Made by a program: the position numbers and the translations under genes. Below the pieces are notes generated by a model. It was not told the origin of the DNA and ran no database searches. It worked only from the letters and a program-made list of their open reading frames with translations. Positions 24,499 to 33,456 of a stretch of 46,209 nucleotides of DNA are shown piece by piece. Position 1 is the stretch's first letter. Every line of letters begins with the position of its first letter. The stretch covers positions 1 to 46,209 of the forward strand of contig NZ_AJXL01000019.1 of the NCBI RefSeq assembly GCF_000264055.1, in the 5' to 3' direction. This DNA comes from Flavobacterium sp. ACAM 123 (GTDB taxonomy: Bacteria > Bacteroidota > Bacteroidia > Flavobacteriales > Flavobacteriaceae).

Positions 24499-24545
24499 AA
24501 ATTCCAAACTCCAACTTCAAAAACTGGAATTTGGAATTTTTTTTT
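24499..24545 (+). terminator. Rho-independent terminator after the PaaE-like gene
   Basis: A 15-base arm (24499-24513) pairs with 24525-24539 with one mismatch, and a run of nine T ends at 24545. It lies 21 bases after the stop codon and directly before the converging GT9 gene end at 24560. Confidence 0.85.
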
Positions 24546-24559
24546 AAGATTAAAGCGAC

Positions 24560-25606
24560 TTACTCTTCTAACTGCTTCTGAACTCGCAAGACCACCATTT
24601 CTCGCGTAATGGTTCTCATCGCCTCATCATAACCGGGAACAATTTTATTTCCGTAAACGGAGGTGGGCAGCATAGGATATTTTTCCCTGTCTGAAAGTAA
24701 AGCATTTTCTAAAGGCTGATTGAAAGGTGCAAATCCTGCATAAGGATGCGTACCACCCCAAATTGTGATGACTTTTACTCCCAGCATAGCCGCAATATGC
24801 GCATTCCCAGAATCCATGGAAACCATGACATCCAGATTGCTAATAAGTGCCAACTCTTGTTGTAACTTCATTTTTCCAGCCATGTTAATTACATTGTCTT
24901 TTGAACCTGACATCACATCTAAGGTTTCTATTTCTTTCTTTCCTCCTCCAAAAAGAAGGATTTTATGTGCTGGATTTTCGGCCAATTGATGAATCACCTC
25001 TTGCATTAAATCTAAGGGATAGACTTTAGCCTCGTATTGTGCAAACGGAGCGATTCCAATTAATTTTTGGTGATCAGATCCAATAAAATTTACTATTTCT
25101 TGATCTAACGTGGTTTTTTGGGGAAATATCGGACTAGACAAATCTACCGGAAAACCGAGTTCCTCAAAGACTTTCACGTGTCTTTCAAATACGGTAAACA
25201 AGGGCTTAAAAACCTTGTTTTCGCGACGAGTCAATTCTTTTTTCGCTTCACGACCTTTGTCAGTATAGGCTGTTTTTTTTCCGTTTAATGTAAATAATGT
25301 TCTGACTATTTTAGAACGCAAGACATTATGTAAATCAGCAAAAGAGTCGATTTCCAGTTTTCTAACGTCTTCAAACAAACGCAACAGGCCTAAAGGCCCT
25401 TTATGTCGGTGTTTATCATCGAAAGCAAAAAAAGAAACATTGTGTATCCCTTCAAAAAAAGGCTTGAAAAAAGGACGCGATATGACCGTTAGCTTTACCT
25501 TGGGGTATTGATTTACAAAAGCCCTTAAAACAGGAACCGCCATGGCGACGTCTCCCATTGCGGAAAGTCTCATGACGGCTATATGTGTGTGAATATTCAC
25601 CACCAC
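24560..25606 (-). CDS. Glycosyltransferase family 9 (heptosyltransferase-like)
   Basis: The 348-residue protein resembles LPS heptosyltransferases of family GT9: RLSAMGDVAMAVPVLRAF at the N-terminus (about residue 12), then the C-terminal nucleotide-sugar site with LIGIAPFAQYEAKVYPLD, LLFGGGKKEIE and VSMDSGNAHIAAMLGVKVITIWGGTHP. It moves a sugar to the lipid A-core or a similar acceptor. The start is taken at a GTG (25606), or the GTG next to it, since the first ATG falls in the conserved RLSAMGD block. The stop codon of the small membrane gene upstream overlaps it by one base (TAGTG), so translation is likely coupled. Confidence 0.88.
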   Translation of the reverse strand: MVVNIHTHIAVMRLSAMGDVAMAVPVLRAFVNQYPKVKLTVISRPFFKPFFEGIHNVSFFAFDDKHRHKGPLGLLRLFEDVRKLEIDSFADLHNVLRSKIVRTLFTLNGKKTAYTDKGREAKKELTRRENKVFKPLFTVFERHVKVFEELGFPVDLSSPIFPQKTTLDQEIVNFIGSDHQKLIGIAPFAQYEAKVYPLDLMQEVIHQLAENPAHKILLFGGGKKEIETLDVMSGSKDNVINMAGKMKLQQELALISNLDVMVSMDSGNAHIAAMLGVKVITIWGGTHPYAGFAPFNQPLENALLSDREKYPMLPTSVYGNKIVPGYDEAMRTITREMVVLRVQKQLEE

Positions 25607-25806
25607 TATTGCTCTGTATTTTTTGAATCGTTTTGTGATTTTCTGTGCTTCAACATAACATTAGCCCTTCTTAAATAAAAAAAACCAAACAACACAATCA
25701 TATAAATAGCAATTCCAGACTGTTTCTCTTTTTCAAGAAAACTATTTTCGTACAAAACATAAAAAGCGCCTAAAAATCCAACGATATAAATGACCTTAAA
25801 AAACAA
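25606..25806 (-). CDS. Small two-helix membrane protein
   Basis: The 66-residue protein has two hydrophobic segments (about residues 3-20 and 31-48) and a charged Lys/Asn-rich tail. No family is recognised. Its stop codon overlaps the GTG start of the GT9 gene by one base, and it follows the DUF4254-type gene by 33 bases, so it belongs to that operon. Reality is supported by the coupling and by the membrane pattern, not by homology. Confidence 0.55.
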   Translation of the reverse strand: MFFKVIYIVGFLGAFYVLYENSFLEKEKQSGIAIYMIVLFGFFYLRRANVMLKHRKSQNDSKNTEQ

Positions 25807-25839
25807 TGGTTCCGTTGAAAAAAAGAAGTCTTTACCATC

Positions 25840-26445
25840 TTATTTTTTATTTTGGTACAAAACAGGATTTAATTCATCATCATTGTACATCTTCATCTGT
25901 TTATACACTTTCATGAACTTATCCCCACTTTCTATATCTGACAATAAATCATCAATTGCAGTAGACAAGTCCGTTCTTTGTTCTAACAGGATATTTAATT
26001 TTGCCTGACATTTATCTCTATGCTCCTGAGAAGCTGCTGCACGAGTGGCTTCTTCATTCATATGAAAAATTTTCAATGCTAAGATGGATAATCTGTCAAA
26101 AGCCCACGCAGGACTTTCTGAGTTGATTTTTGCATTATCTTTTACTTTTACATCGCTGTATTTTTGCAAAAAATAACCATCAATATATTCCACCATATCA
26201 GTACGTTCCTGGTTAGAAGCGTCAATTCTTCTTTTTAAAATCAAAGCAGCAACAGGATCGATATTTGGATCCCGAATTATATCCTCAAAATGCCATTGAA
26301 CAGTATCAATCCAGTTTTTTAGATACAATAAATGTTCAAATTGCTCTTTAGGAAAAGGGTTATTTATAGGCTGGTCTACATTATCAAATTGATGATAATC
26401 TTTGATGCTTTTTTCGAATACGGAGTACGCTAATTTTGAAAACAT
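25840..26445 (-). CDS. DUF4254-type protein
   Basis: The 201-residue soluble, mostly helical protein starts MFSKLAYSVFEKSIKDYH and has the stretch NPFPKEQFEHLLYLKNWIDTVQWHFEDIIRDPNIDPVAALILKRRIDASNQERTDMVEYID, which I recall as the core of DUF4254. These proteins are next to GT9 and other LPS genes in Bacteroidota, as here. No active-site motif is obvious. It heads the operon with the small membrane gene and the GT9 gene. Function unknown; a role in LPS core assembly is suggested by position. Confidence 0.75.
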   Translation of the reverse strand: MFSKLAYSVFEKSIKDYHQFDNVDQPINNPFPKEQFEHLLYLKNWIDTVQWHFEDIIRDPNIDPVAALILKRRIDASNQERTDMVEYIDGYFLQKYSDVKVKDNAKINSESPAWAFDRLSILALKIFHMNEEATRAAASQEHRDKCQAKLNILLEQRTDLSTAIDDLLSDIESGDKFMKVYKQMKMYNDDELNPVLYQNKK

Positions 26446-26464
26446 ATTTTATATTTTATAGTTA

Positions 26465-26472
26465 CAAAGATA
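26465..26472 (-). promoter_or_regulatory. Candidate -7 box for the DUF4254-GT9 operon
   Basis: Read on the minus strand this is TATCTTTG, a perfect TAnnTTTG, 19 bases before the DUF4254-type ATG. No -33 TTTG at the expected spacing. Confidence 0.45.
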
Positions 26473-26577
26473 CTTTTTATACTTTTATAAAAAAATTACA
26501 AATCACAAAACTAATCTAGAACCAAAAACGCAACATCAAATCTGATTTGGCAACTAAAAACAATAATTACATACATC

Positions 26578-27231
26578 ATGCAAATTCACAATCTCTCCGA
26601 AAAAAATAGCGTTCTTAATCATTTTCTTGGTCAAATAAGAAACGTAAATATACATAAAGATAGCATGCGTTTCAGAAGAAATATTGAAAGAATAGGGGAA
26701 ATAATGGCCTATGAACTGAGTAAAGAATTGCATTATAAAGCGGTCGAAATTCAGACACCGTTAGGTACAAAAAACACCACCGAAATTGCTGATCAATTAG
26801 TTATCTGTTCTATTTTACGTGCAGGTTTTCCTATGCATACGGGTTTTTTAAATTATTTTGACGCTGCCGAAAACGGTTTTATATCTGCCTACAGACATCA
26901 TCCAAATAATGATGATTCCTTTGAAATCCTTGTTGACTACCAAGCTATTGCTGATTTTAATGACAAATATTTATTACTAGTAGACCCAATGCTTGCCACA
27001 GGCCAATCGATCGTAGCCGTTTTTAACAGATTGATGGAAAGAGGAGCAGCAAAAGAAATTCATATTGCCGTCGTAATTGCTGCACCGGAAGGAATAGCCC
27101 ATCTGGAAAGATGCTTACCAGACAGGTGCCATCTTTGGGTAGCCTCTTTAGACGAAAAACTGGACGAGCGTAGTTATATTGTACCGGGACTAGGCGATGC
27201 AGGAGACTTGTCGTACGGAACTAAATTATAG
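26578..27231 (+). CDS. upp: Uracil phosphoribosyltransferase
   Basis: The 217-residue enzyme makes UMP from uracil and PRPP, salvaging pyrimidine. The PRPP loop LLLVDPMLATGQSIVA (about residues 138-153) and the uracil-binding end PGLGDAGDLSYGTKL (C-terminus) are both complete. It is a single gene: divergent from DUF4254 and convergent with the next gene, whose stop overlaps by 6 bases. No operon partner such as uraA is seen. The 132-base upstream spacer carries only the -7 box for the minus-strand gene. Confidence 0.97.
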   Translation: MQIHNLSEKNSVLNHFLGQIRNVNIHKDSMRFRRNIERIGEIMAYELSKELHYKAVEIQTPLGTKNTTEIADQLVICSILRAGFPMHTGFLNYFDAAENGFISAYRHHPNNDDSFEILVDYQAIADFNDKYLLLVDPMLATGQSIVAVFNRLMERGAAKEIHIAVVIAAPEGIAHLERCLPDRCHLWVASLDEKLDERSYIVPGLGDAGDLSYGTKL

Positions 27232-28155
27232 TTGCGAGAAAAAAGCGAATAAGCTGCAGGCAATTAGAACAAACAAAACCATTTCCTGTTTCAATTTTAA
27301 CTGGTGCATTTCAATATGACTTGTTGCCATAATAGCTAATGGAGCGATTGTGAAAATCAGCAAATCATTGCTTTTGTTTGAAGAGACTAAGAAAATCAAT
27401 ACCCCGATAAAAAAGGAAGCAATGATTTTTTTAAAGGAAGCATGAGTTACCATTGGTCTGCTGGATAGCGTCGCACACATTGAAATAACAAAGAATAAAG
27501 CCACAGTTGCATAAATAGACAAAGCTCCGTTTTGATAATTATTAGAAAAATAATTGATTTCAAAACTGGTTTTTACACTGCTGTTGATATACTTTAATGC
27601 GCTGATGTCAAAAAGTATCGAACTAAGCGCAAAAAGAGTTCCTACTGCAAAAAAGGCAATAAACGGTAATATCCAGTTTCTATAATCTCGAGAAACGTGG
27701 AACATTATCGAGATAAAGACCAATACTAAGTACAGAATTGACCAAAAATGGAATAAAGCAGCCACAAAAATCCATAGGGAGGCATCGAATATTTTTTCGC
27801 TAGACGCTTTTAGGGACTGGAGAGAGAGTAATCGGCGAAGCGCTAATAGAATAAATAAATTAGCAAAAACTAAATTAATATTGTCTAATACCGAAGGAAA
27901 AAAAATCAGAAATAAAAAATAAAAGAAGATGGTGTAACTACTGTCTTTACTCAGTCCGTTCTTTATGGAAATGAAATTTGTAAAAAAAATAGATCCTAAT
28001 AAAACAAGTAAAATTCCAACCTTTTGACTAATTAGTATACCGGAATCGATCCAAACCAAATCCTGAATTTGATAGATCAAAAAAAAACTCAGTATTACTA
28101 TCACCATTAATGAAAAATTTAATGGTGTAGATTTTTTAAAAAGGCTTGTAATCAT
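27226..28155 (-). CDS. Multi-pass membrane protein (DUF6427-type)
   Basis: The 309-residue protein is membrane-embedded, with about eight hydrophobic segments and short polar loops. No transporter or enzyme motif is seen. In flavobacterial genomes I recall a DUF6427 protein in this place, between upp and purD, beside a small DUF6341 protein. Its stop codon overlaps the upp stop by 6 bases, convergently. The 143-base divergent spacer to the small membrane gene carries a -7 box on the other strand only. Function unknown. Confidence 0.65.
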   Translation of the reverse strand: MITSLFKKSTPLNFSLMVIVILSFFLIYQIQDLVWIDSGILISQKVGILLVLLGSIFFTNFISIKNGLSKDSSYTIFFYFLFLIFFPSVLDNINLVFANLFILLALRRLLSLQSLKASSEKIFDASLWIFVAALFHFWSILYLVLVFISIMFHVSRDYRNWILPFIAFFAVGTLFALSSILFDISALKYINSSVKTSFEINYFSNNYQNGALSIYATVALFFVISMCATLSSRPMVTHASFKKIIASFFIGVLIFLVSSNKSNDLLIFTIAPLAIMATSHIEMHQLKLKQEMVLFVLIACSLFAFFSQL

Positions 28156-28167
28156 AAGGATATTTTA

Positions 28168-28175
28168 TACTTTTG
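28168..28175 (+). promoter_or_regulatory. Candidate -7 box upstream of the DUF6341-type gene
   Basis: TACTTTTG matches TAnnTTTG. It lies 124 bases before the ATG at 28299 and would imply a long leader, so another start nearer the gene is possible. Confidence 0.3.
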
Positions 28176-28298
28176 TAACTTTAAAACTGTAAATATAATA
28201 CTTGTTTAAAAAGGAAACACTCAAGTTGAAAAAGATTCTTAATAAAAGGATTTTTTACTCCTTGGAAATTACAAGAACAACAACATAATTTTAAAGAT

Positions 28299-28529
28299 AT
28301 GAAATCATTTTTTGAAGGAATTCAGTACCTATTTGTAAATATATTATTTACTCCGTTAGACTTTTTACGTTCATTGGAACTTGAATCGTGGTTTGTTGCC
28401 AATACTATCAATTGGCTTTTCATGATCATTTGTGCAGCAGCAATGGTATACTGGGTTATGCAATTGAAATTACACGATGACAATGGTGAAGAAAACCAAG
28501 ATACTACAGCGCACTCTTTTTTTAAATAG
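28299..28529 (+). CDS. Small membrane protein (DUF6341-type)
   Basis: The 76-residue protein begins MKSFFEGIQYLFVNILFTPLDFLRSLELESWF, with one amphipathic and one full membrane helix (about 38-57), then a short charged tail with many Asp/Glu/Asn. I recall this family (DUF6341) as a conserved flavobacterial gene next to purD and the DUF6427-type gene, and the order is the same here. Its size and conserved place argue for a real gene. Function unknown. Confidence 0.65.
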   Translation: MKSFFEGIQYLFVNILFTPLDFLRSLELESWFVANTINWLFMIICAAAMVYWVMQLKLHDDNGEENQDTTAHSFFK

Positions 28530-28540
28530 AAGGCAGTATT

Positions 28541-28563
28541 AACCCCAAATAAAATTTAGGGTT
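28541..28563. terminator. Weak convergent terminator
   Basis: The arms AACCCCAAAT (28541-28550) and ATTTAGGGTT (28554-28563) pair with one mismatch. It sits between the converging stops of the DUF6341-type gene and purD. No good U-tract is present, so termination is uncertain. Confidence 0.4.
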
Positions 28564-28581
28564 AAACAACACTTCACTTAT

Positions 28582-29856
28582 TTATAATAAATCGTTGCCA
28601 ATATCTTTTCTAAAATTCATCTTATCAAAATGTAGCTTGTCTATATTTTGATAAGATTTTTTTATGGCCTCTTGAAAGTCATTCCCGTAAGACGTTATAG
28701 CTAACACTCTTCCTCCGCTAGTGACAACAGCTCCATTATGTAGTTTCGTCCCGGCATGAAAAACAATAGAATCCGTAATTTTATCAAGTCCAGAGATCAT
28801 CTTTCCTTTTTCATAATCTTCAGGGTATCCTCCAGATACGACCATCACCGTTGTCGCGCTTCTCTCGTCAATTTCAAGTGTGATTTCGTCGAGCTTTTCA
28901 TTGGCCACTGCCAAAAATAATTCTACCAAATCAGTTTTTAATCTTGGAACAACCACTTCTGTCTCCGGATCTCCCATTCTTACATTATATTCAATAACAA
29001 TGGGTTCGTTATTTACGTTAATCAAACCTATAAACACAAAACCTTTGTATGGAATACCGTCTTTCTGGAACCCATCAATTGTAGGTTTAACGATGCGTGT
29101 TTCTATTTTTTCCATTAATACGGCGTCAACATAAGGAACTGGAGAAACCGCTCCCATTCCGCCTGTATTCAATCCCGTATCGCCTTCGCCAATGCGTTTG
29201 TAATCTTTGGCCGTTGGAAGTATTTTATAACTTTTCCCATCAGTAAGAACAAAACAACTCAATTCTATACCGTCAAGGAATTCTTCAATAACTACTTTAG
29301 CACTAGCTGCGCCAAATTTTTGGTGTACTAGCATATTTCTTAATTCTTTTTTGGCTTCTGCCAAATCATGAATTATCAACACCCCTTTCCCTGCTGCTAA
29401 TCCGTCTGCCTTCAATACATAAGGAGGTTTTAAAGTGGCAAGAAATTTACATCCTTCTTCTACTGTATCGACAGTAAAACTGTCGTAAGCGGCAGTTGGT
29501 ATCTTATGTCTCACTAAAAATTCTTTAGCAAATTCTTTACTTCCTTCAAGCTGGGCTCCAACTTTAGAAGGTCCAATAACCGGGATATGACTCAACTCTT
29601 CATCGTTTATAAAAAAATCATAGATTCCTTTTACCAAAGGATCTTCGGGCCCCACAACAACCATTTCAACCTTCTCGGCCAGAACAAATGCTTTTATGGC
29701 GTCAAAATCAGTGATACTGACGTTGACATTTGTTGCTATTGCTGCGGTTCCAGCATTCCCTGGCGCAACAAAAAGTGTATCGCAAAGTGGGCTTTGAATC
29801 ATTTTCCATGCAAATGCATGTTCTCTTCCGCCTGAACCTAAAAGTAAAATTGTCAT
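28582..29856 (-). CDS. purD: Phosphoribosylamine-glycine ligase
   Basis: The 424-residue GAR synthetase joins glycine to phosphoribosylamine with ATP, the second step of purine synthesis. The N-terminal GSGGREHAFAWK, the ATP-grasp block KADGLAAGKGVLI (about residues 143-155) with its Lys, the GMGAVSP stretch (about 230), and NVRMGDPETE (about 290) with metal ligands are all present. Length is normal. It stands alone: the gene upstream is divergent and the one downstream convergent. A candidate -7 box is at 29901-29908. Confidence 0.98.
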   Translation of the reverse strand: MTILLLGSGGREHAFAWKMIQSPLCDTLFVAPGNAGTAAIATNVNVSITDFDAIKAFVLAEKVEMVVVGPEDPLVKGIYDFFINDEELSHIPVIGPSKVGAQLEGSKEFAKEFLVRHKIPTAAYDSFTVDTVEEGCKFLATLKPPYVLKADGLAAGKGVLIIHDLAEAKKELRNMLVHQKFGAASAKVVIEEFLDGIELSCFVLTDGKSYKILPTAKDYKRIGEGDTGLNTGGMGAVSPVPYVDAVLMEKIETRIVKPTIDGFQKDGIPYKGFVFIGLINVNNEPIVIEYNVRMGDPETEVVVPRLKTDLVELFLAVANEKLDEITLEIDERSATTVMVVSGGYPEDYEKGKMISGLDKITDSIVFHAGTKLHNGAVVTSGGRVLAITSYGNDFQEAIKKSYQNIDKLHFDKMNFRKDIGNDLL

Positions 29857-29900
29857 CTGTTGTGTTGTTTAGTTTCTCGTCCGCCTTTTAGCGGATGAAG

Positions 29901-29908
29901 CAAAAATA
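29901..29908 (-). promoter_or_regulatory. Candidate -7 box for purD
   Basis: Read on the minus strand this is TATTTTTG, a perfect TAnnTTTG. It leaves about 40 bases of leader, in which TCCGC and GCGGA (29879-29895) could form a small 5-bp hairpin. No -33 element is clear. Confidence 0.4.
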
Positions 29909-29982
29909 ATTGCTTTTACACGTAATAAATAATTAATTCCCAAAAAGTTGTCGCTTCTACCCGTTTAGTTGTTCTTATGCCT

Positions 29983-29990
29983 TATTTTTG
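29983..29990 (+). promoter_or_regulatory. Candidate -7 box for the adenylate-forming ligase
   Basis: TATTTTTG matches TAnnTTTG and ends 18 bases before the ATG at 30009. It overlaps the TTG at 29988, so a start at that TTG would lie within the promoter. Confidence 0.45.
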
Positions 29991-30008
29991 AATAAACAAA
30001 AACTACAA

Positions 30009-31319
30009 ATGCTCCCTCTTTTTGACTTATCGCTTCAATTTAATGGCTACCCGATTGAGGAGGCTAAAGCTGAACTGCAAAAAATCACCGCTTTTACAGC
30101 AAGCGAAAAAGAGAATTTCATCGAAAATAAGAAAAAAGAAATTGTAAGCTTTCATTTAAACAACAATCCTTTTTACCAGAAATTAGTTGGTGCAAAATCA
30201 TTTGCCAATTGGAACGACCTGCCTATTTTAAACAAGCAAAATCTACAGCAGCCTTTAAATGAAAGACTTTCCCACGGTTATTCTCTTAAAAATATTTATG
30301 TTGGTACAACCTCTGGCTCCAGCGGAGATCCTTTTATCTTCGCAAGAGACAAATACACTCATGCCTTATTTTGGGCTTCTACCGCTTACCGTTATGGTGG
30401 GTTCGGAATTGATTTAAACACGTCCTATCAAGCTCGTTTTTACGGAATCCCTATGAATTTTATTGGTTACCAAAAAGAACGGATTAAGGATTTTTTGAGC
30501 AACCGGTTTCGATTACCAATCTTTGACTTATCTGATCCAATTTTGGAGCGTTTCTTAAAACATTTTCGAACTAAAAAATTCGATTACATCAATGGTTATA
30601 CTAGTTCAATCGTTTTGTTCGCTAAATTTTTACAGCAAAAAAACATTGTTTTAAAAGACGTATGCCCATCATTAAAAGCCTGTATGGTTACCTCTGAAAT
30701 GCTTTTTGAAGAGGATAAAATACTTTTACAAAAACAGCTGGGAATTCGCATCATCAACGAATACGGTGCGTCAGAACTAGATTTAATCGCTTTTCAGAAC
30801 CCAGAAGAAGAATGGCAAGTCAATGCTGAAACTTTATTTGTGGAAATTCTGGATGATGATGGTGCTGTTCTACCCTACGGTACGAGAGGGCGCATTGTAA
30901 TCACTTCTTTGTTTAATAAAGCCCATCCGTTTATTCGGTATGATATTGGAGATATCGGAGTTTTAGATAAAAAAAGTACGGTACAAAAACCTATTTTGAA
31001 GCAATTAATTGGGCGCAGCAATGATATTGCTGTTTTACCCAGCGGTAAAAAAGCGCCTGGTTTAACCTTTTATTACATCACAAAAAGTATTATTGAGGAT
31101 GATGGAAATGTAAAAGAGTTCACAATCAAGCAACTCAAAACAGATACTTTTGAAATTAAATATGTAAGTGATACTGTTTTAAGTCAGTCTCAAATTAAAA
31201 AAATAGAAAGTGCAATCGCCTTGTATCTGGAACCTAATTTAACATTCCGTTTTATCCGAAAAGATTTTTTAAAAAGAAACAAACGAGGCAAATTGAAGCA
31301 ATTTAAGTCGATGGTTTAA
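30009..31319 (+). CDS. Adenylate-forming ligase of the PaaK/CapK type
   Basis: The 436-residue protein (ATG at 30009, MLPLFDLSLQFNGYP) has the acyl-adenylate motifs: TSGSSGDPF (about 103), INEYGASELD (about 250), and YDIGDIG (about 315) before the C-terminal cap. It is most like phenylacetate-CoA ligase and the CapK proteins of capsule loci. It activates a carboxylic acid and may link it to CoA or directly to a sugar. The frame could be extended to a TTG at 29988, but a -7 box overlaps that TTG. It stands divergently at the left end of the polysaccharide locus; its 3' end overlaps the GT2 gene by 17 bases. Confidence 0.85.
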   Translation: MLPLFDLSLQFNGYPIEEAKAELQKITAFTASEKENFIENKKKEIVSFHLNNNPFYQKLVGAKSFANWNDLPILNKQNLQQPLNERLSHGYSLKNIYVGTTSGSSGDPFIFARDKYTHALFWASTAYRYGGFGIDLNTSYQARFYGIPMNFIGYQKERIKDFLSNRFRLPIFDLSDPILERFLKHFRTKKFDYINGYTSSIVLFAKFLQQKNIVLKDVCPSLKACMVTSEMLFEEDKILLQKQLGIRIINEYGASELDLIAFQNPEEEWQVNAETLFVEILDDDGAVLPYGTRGRIVITSLFNKAHPFIRYDIGDIGVLDKKSTVQKPILKQLIGRSNDIAVLPSGKKAPGLTFYYITKSIIEDDGNVKEFTIKQLKTDTFEIKYVSDTVLSQSQIKKIESAIALYLEPNLTFRFIRKDFLKRNKRGKLKQFKSMV

Positions 31320-32085
31320 TTTTCTTGATATAATGTGGTTTTAAAGCCAATTGTGCGCATAAAAAAACCGCCATATAAAGAGCCGCCAGCGCGAAGTTAA
31401 AGCCATGAAACCTTCTGTAAACTGCAAAATTATACTTTATCAAATCAAATTTAGAAGTGGAAATTGAGTTTTCCCGAATCCTGTAAAAAGCCAAGCTTTC
31501 AGGAACCGGCTTAGCGACTTTTATTTTTTTCAGAATTGTAAGCCAAAGCATCCAATCTTGTCTTTTCCGAACAGACGAAATAGGTATTTTACCAAAGTAA
31601 TTGACATCATAGATGCCAGTCAAGTTCCCAACATAATTACAGAAAACCAATTGTATGTATGACAGGTTTAGTGGAGCTTCTACCCGTTTTTCTAATGATG
31701 TCCCCTCTTCGTCTATGCAATCATAAAAAGAAAAGGTAAACGGTACATTATTCAACCTCATGAATTCCATTTGTTTTTGCAGCTTAGTTGGTTGCCATAA
31801 ATCATCTGCATCCAAAAAAGAAATATACCTTCCATTAGCATTAGAAAGTCCTTTATTTCTGGCAACACCAGTGCCCGAATTTTTTTCAAGCTGGAAAAAA
31901 TGTATTCGGTCATCCTTTTCGACCATTTCTAAAATGATAGCTACCGTGTTGTCTGACGAACAATCGTCAACCAAAATAATTTCCCATTTTTCGTAGGTTT
32001 GTTTTTGAACAGAACAGATCGTTTCTAAGATAAACTTTTCAGAATTAAAGGTCGGAATTATTATCGATACTAAGGATGTTGCCAT
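31303..32085 (-). CDS. Glycosyltransferase family 2
   Basis: The 260-residue enzyme has the GT-A start SIIIPTFNSEKFILETICSVQKQTY (about 7-31) and the metal-binding LDADDLW (about 95-101) that places the nucleotide sugar. It adds one sugar to a lipid-linked glycan inside the cell. A C-terminal hydrophobic stretch (about 228-248) could anchor it. It starts 2 bases after the priming enzyme stop (32088), so the two are co-transcribed. Sugar and linkage cannot be told. Confidence 0.92.
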   Translation of the reverse strand: MATSLVSIIIPTFNSEKFILETICSVQKQTYEKWEIILVDDCSSDNTVAIILEMVEKDDRIHFFQLEKNSGTGVARNKGLSNANGRYISFLDADDLWQPTKLQKQMEFMRLNNVPFTFSFYDCIDEEGTSLEKRVEAPLNLSYIQLVFCNYVGNLTGIYDVNYFGKIPISSVRKRQDWMLWLTILKKIKVAKPVPESLAFYRIRENSISTSKFDLIKYNFAVYRRFHGFNFALAALYMAVFLCAQLALKPHYIKKIKPST

Positions 32086-32087
32086 TT

Positions 32088-33456
32088 TTAATATGCTTTT
32101 TCTTCTCCTTTATAAATATTAACTATCGTTTGGTGTATTATTTTTAGATCCAGAATCAATGTCCAGTTTTCGATATAAAAAACATCAAATTTTATTCTAT
32201 TGATCATGTCTCGCTCTGTTTCAATTTCCCCTCTGAACCCCCTAACCTGAGCTAAACCAGTAATGCCGGGTTTAACACAATGCCGCGTTGCATACTTTTT
32301 AATTTTGTTTGCATAGGAGAGGTTTTGCGACCACAGGTGAGGACGCGGTCCTACTACAGACATGTCACCAAGGAGTACGTTAAAAAACTGAGGCATTTCG
32401 TCTATGCTGCTTTTCCGCATTAACTTTCCTATTTTAGTAACTCTAGGATCATTTTTAGATGCTTCCGTTTCTGTCATTTCATTAATTCTCATGGATCGAA
32501 ACTTGTAACAATAAAATTCATTTTCATCGATCCCAGGTCGGCCTTGTCTAAAAAACACGGGGCCTTTTGATTCCAGTTTTATTAAAATTGCCAAAATTGG
32601 CATCAACCAGGACAATAGCCCAATGATAACAATAATCGAAAAAACAACATCAAATAAACGTTTAAAGATCTTTATTGTAGGATCATTTAAGACTGTTTTC
32701 TTTAAAGAGAGAACTGGAAAAGAATCATAATAATCAATTTGTAGATGCTTTGAAAAAATCTCTTTCGAGTCTGGAATAAATTTAATTGTTTTTTTATACT
32801 CATCAGAAAAAGCGATTATTTTGTTTAACTGCACATTAGAAACTTCTTTCAAGGAACAGTAAATTTCATCGATTTCATTTTCTATGACAAAGGATTTCAG
32901 CTTTTCCAACTTTCCTTTGATTTCCATATTATCTTGTTGATCTGAAAAAAATCCAAAAAAATGATAGCCATAATCACTTCTTGATTCAAAAAGTTTTTTT
33001 TAGCCGAATTGCTTCTGGACTATATCCAATGATAATGACATTCCGAAAATTGCTACCAGTTATTATTCTGTATTTTTTTAAAAGATAAAACAGAACGAAT
33101 TTCGAAATTGAAATTAGAGCAATACTGACAATTATAAAGAAAATTACATTTTTCTCATTAAAAGCGTACTGCTTTGAAAATGGAAAAAAGGCAAGAACTA
33201 TTAAAAGAAATAAAACGCCTTGCTTACTTATTTTAGCAATAATTTCAGTTGGAGCTGTAAAACGATACACATCATAAAAATGGATAAAGACAGCAACAAC
33301 GCACCAACCTATTATGAGATAGATAATATAAAACCCAATATTAAAAATTTGATTTTCAAATAAATAAAAGCTTACTATAGAAATAACCATTAAGTCCACT
33401 AAGATACTAATGGGTCTGATGTATTTTGAATATCTTCCTATACTAGATGCTGTCAT
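32088..33456 (-). pseudogene. Priming undecaprenyl-phosphate sugar transferase (WcaJ-type), frameshifted
   Basis: The frame from the ATG at 33456 encodes about 156 residues with four to five membrane helices and the CoA-binding-like start NVIIIGYSPEAIRLKK. It then shifts at a run of eight T on the plus strand (32994-33001). With one base fewer the frame reads on as LFESRSDYGYHFFGFFSD and enters the C-terminal sugar-transferase domain: FKRLFDVVFSIIVI (the last helix), KFRSMR, SSIDEMPQFFNVLLGDMSVVGPRPHL. The joined 455-residue protein is a normal WcaJ/WbaP-type enzyme that starts glycan synthesis on undecaprenyl phosphate. The separate 3' part (ATG 32927) keeps the catalytic domain. Error, inactivation or phase switch cannot be separated here. 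Confidence 0.82.

Noticed and set aside
29879..29895. Riboswitch or PurR-type control in the purD leader
   Set aside because: Only a 5-bp hairpin is present; there is no purine aptamer core.
31303..31319. Functional meaning of the 17-base convergent gene overlap
   Set aside because: Short tail-to-tail overlaps are common in compact genomes, and nothing else is seen there.
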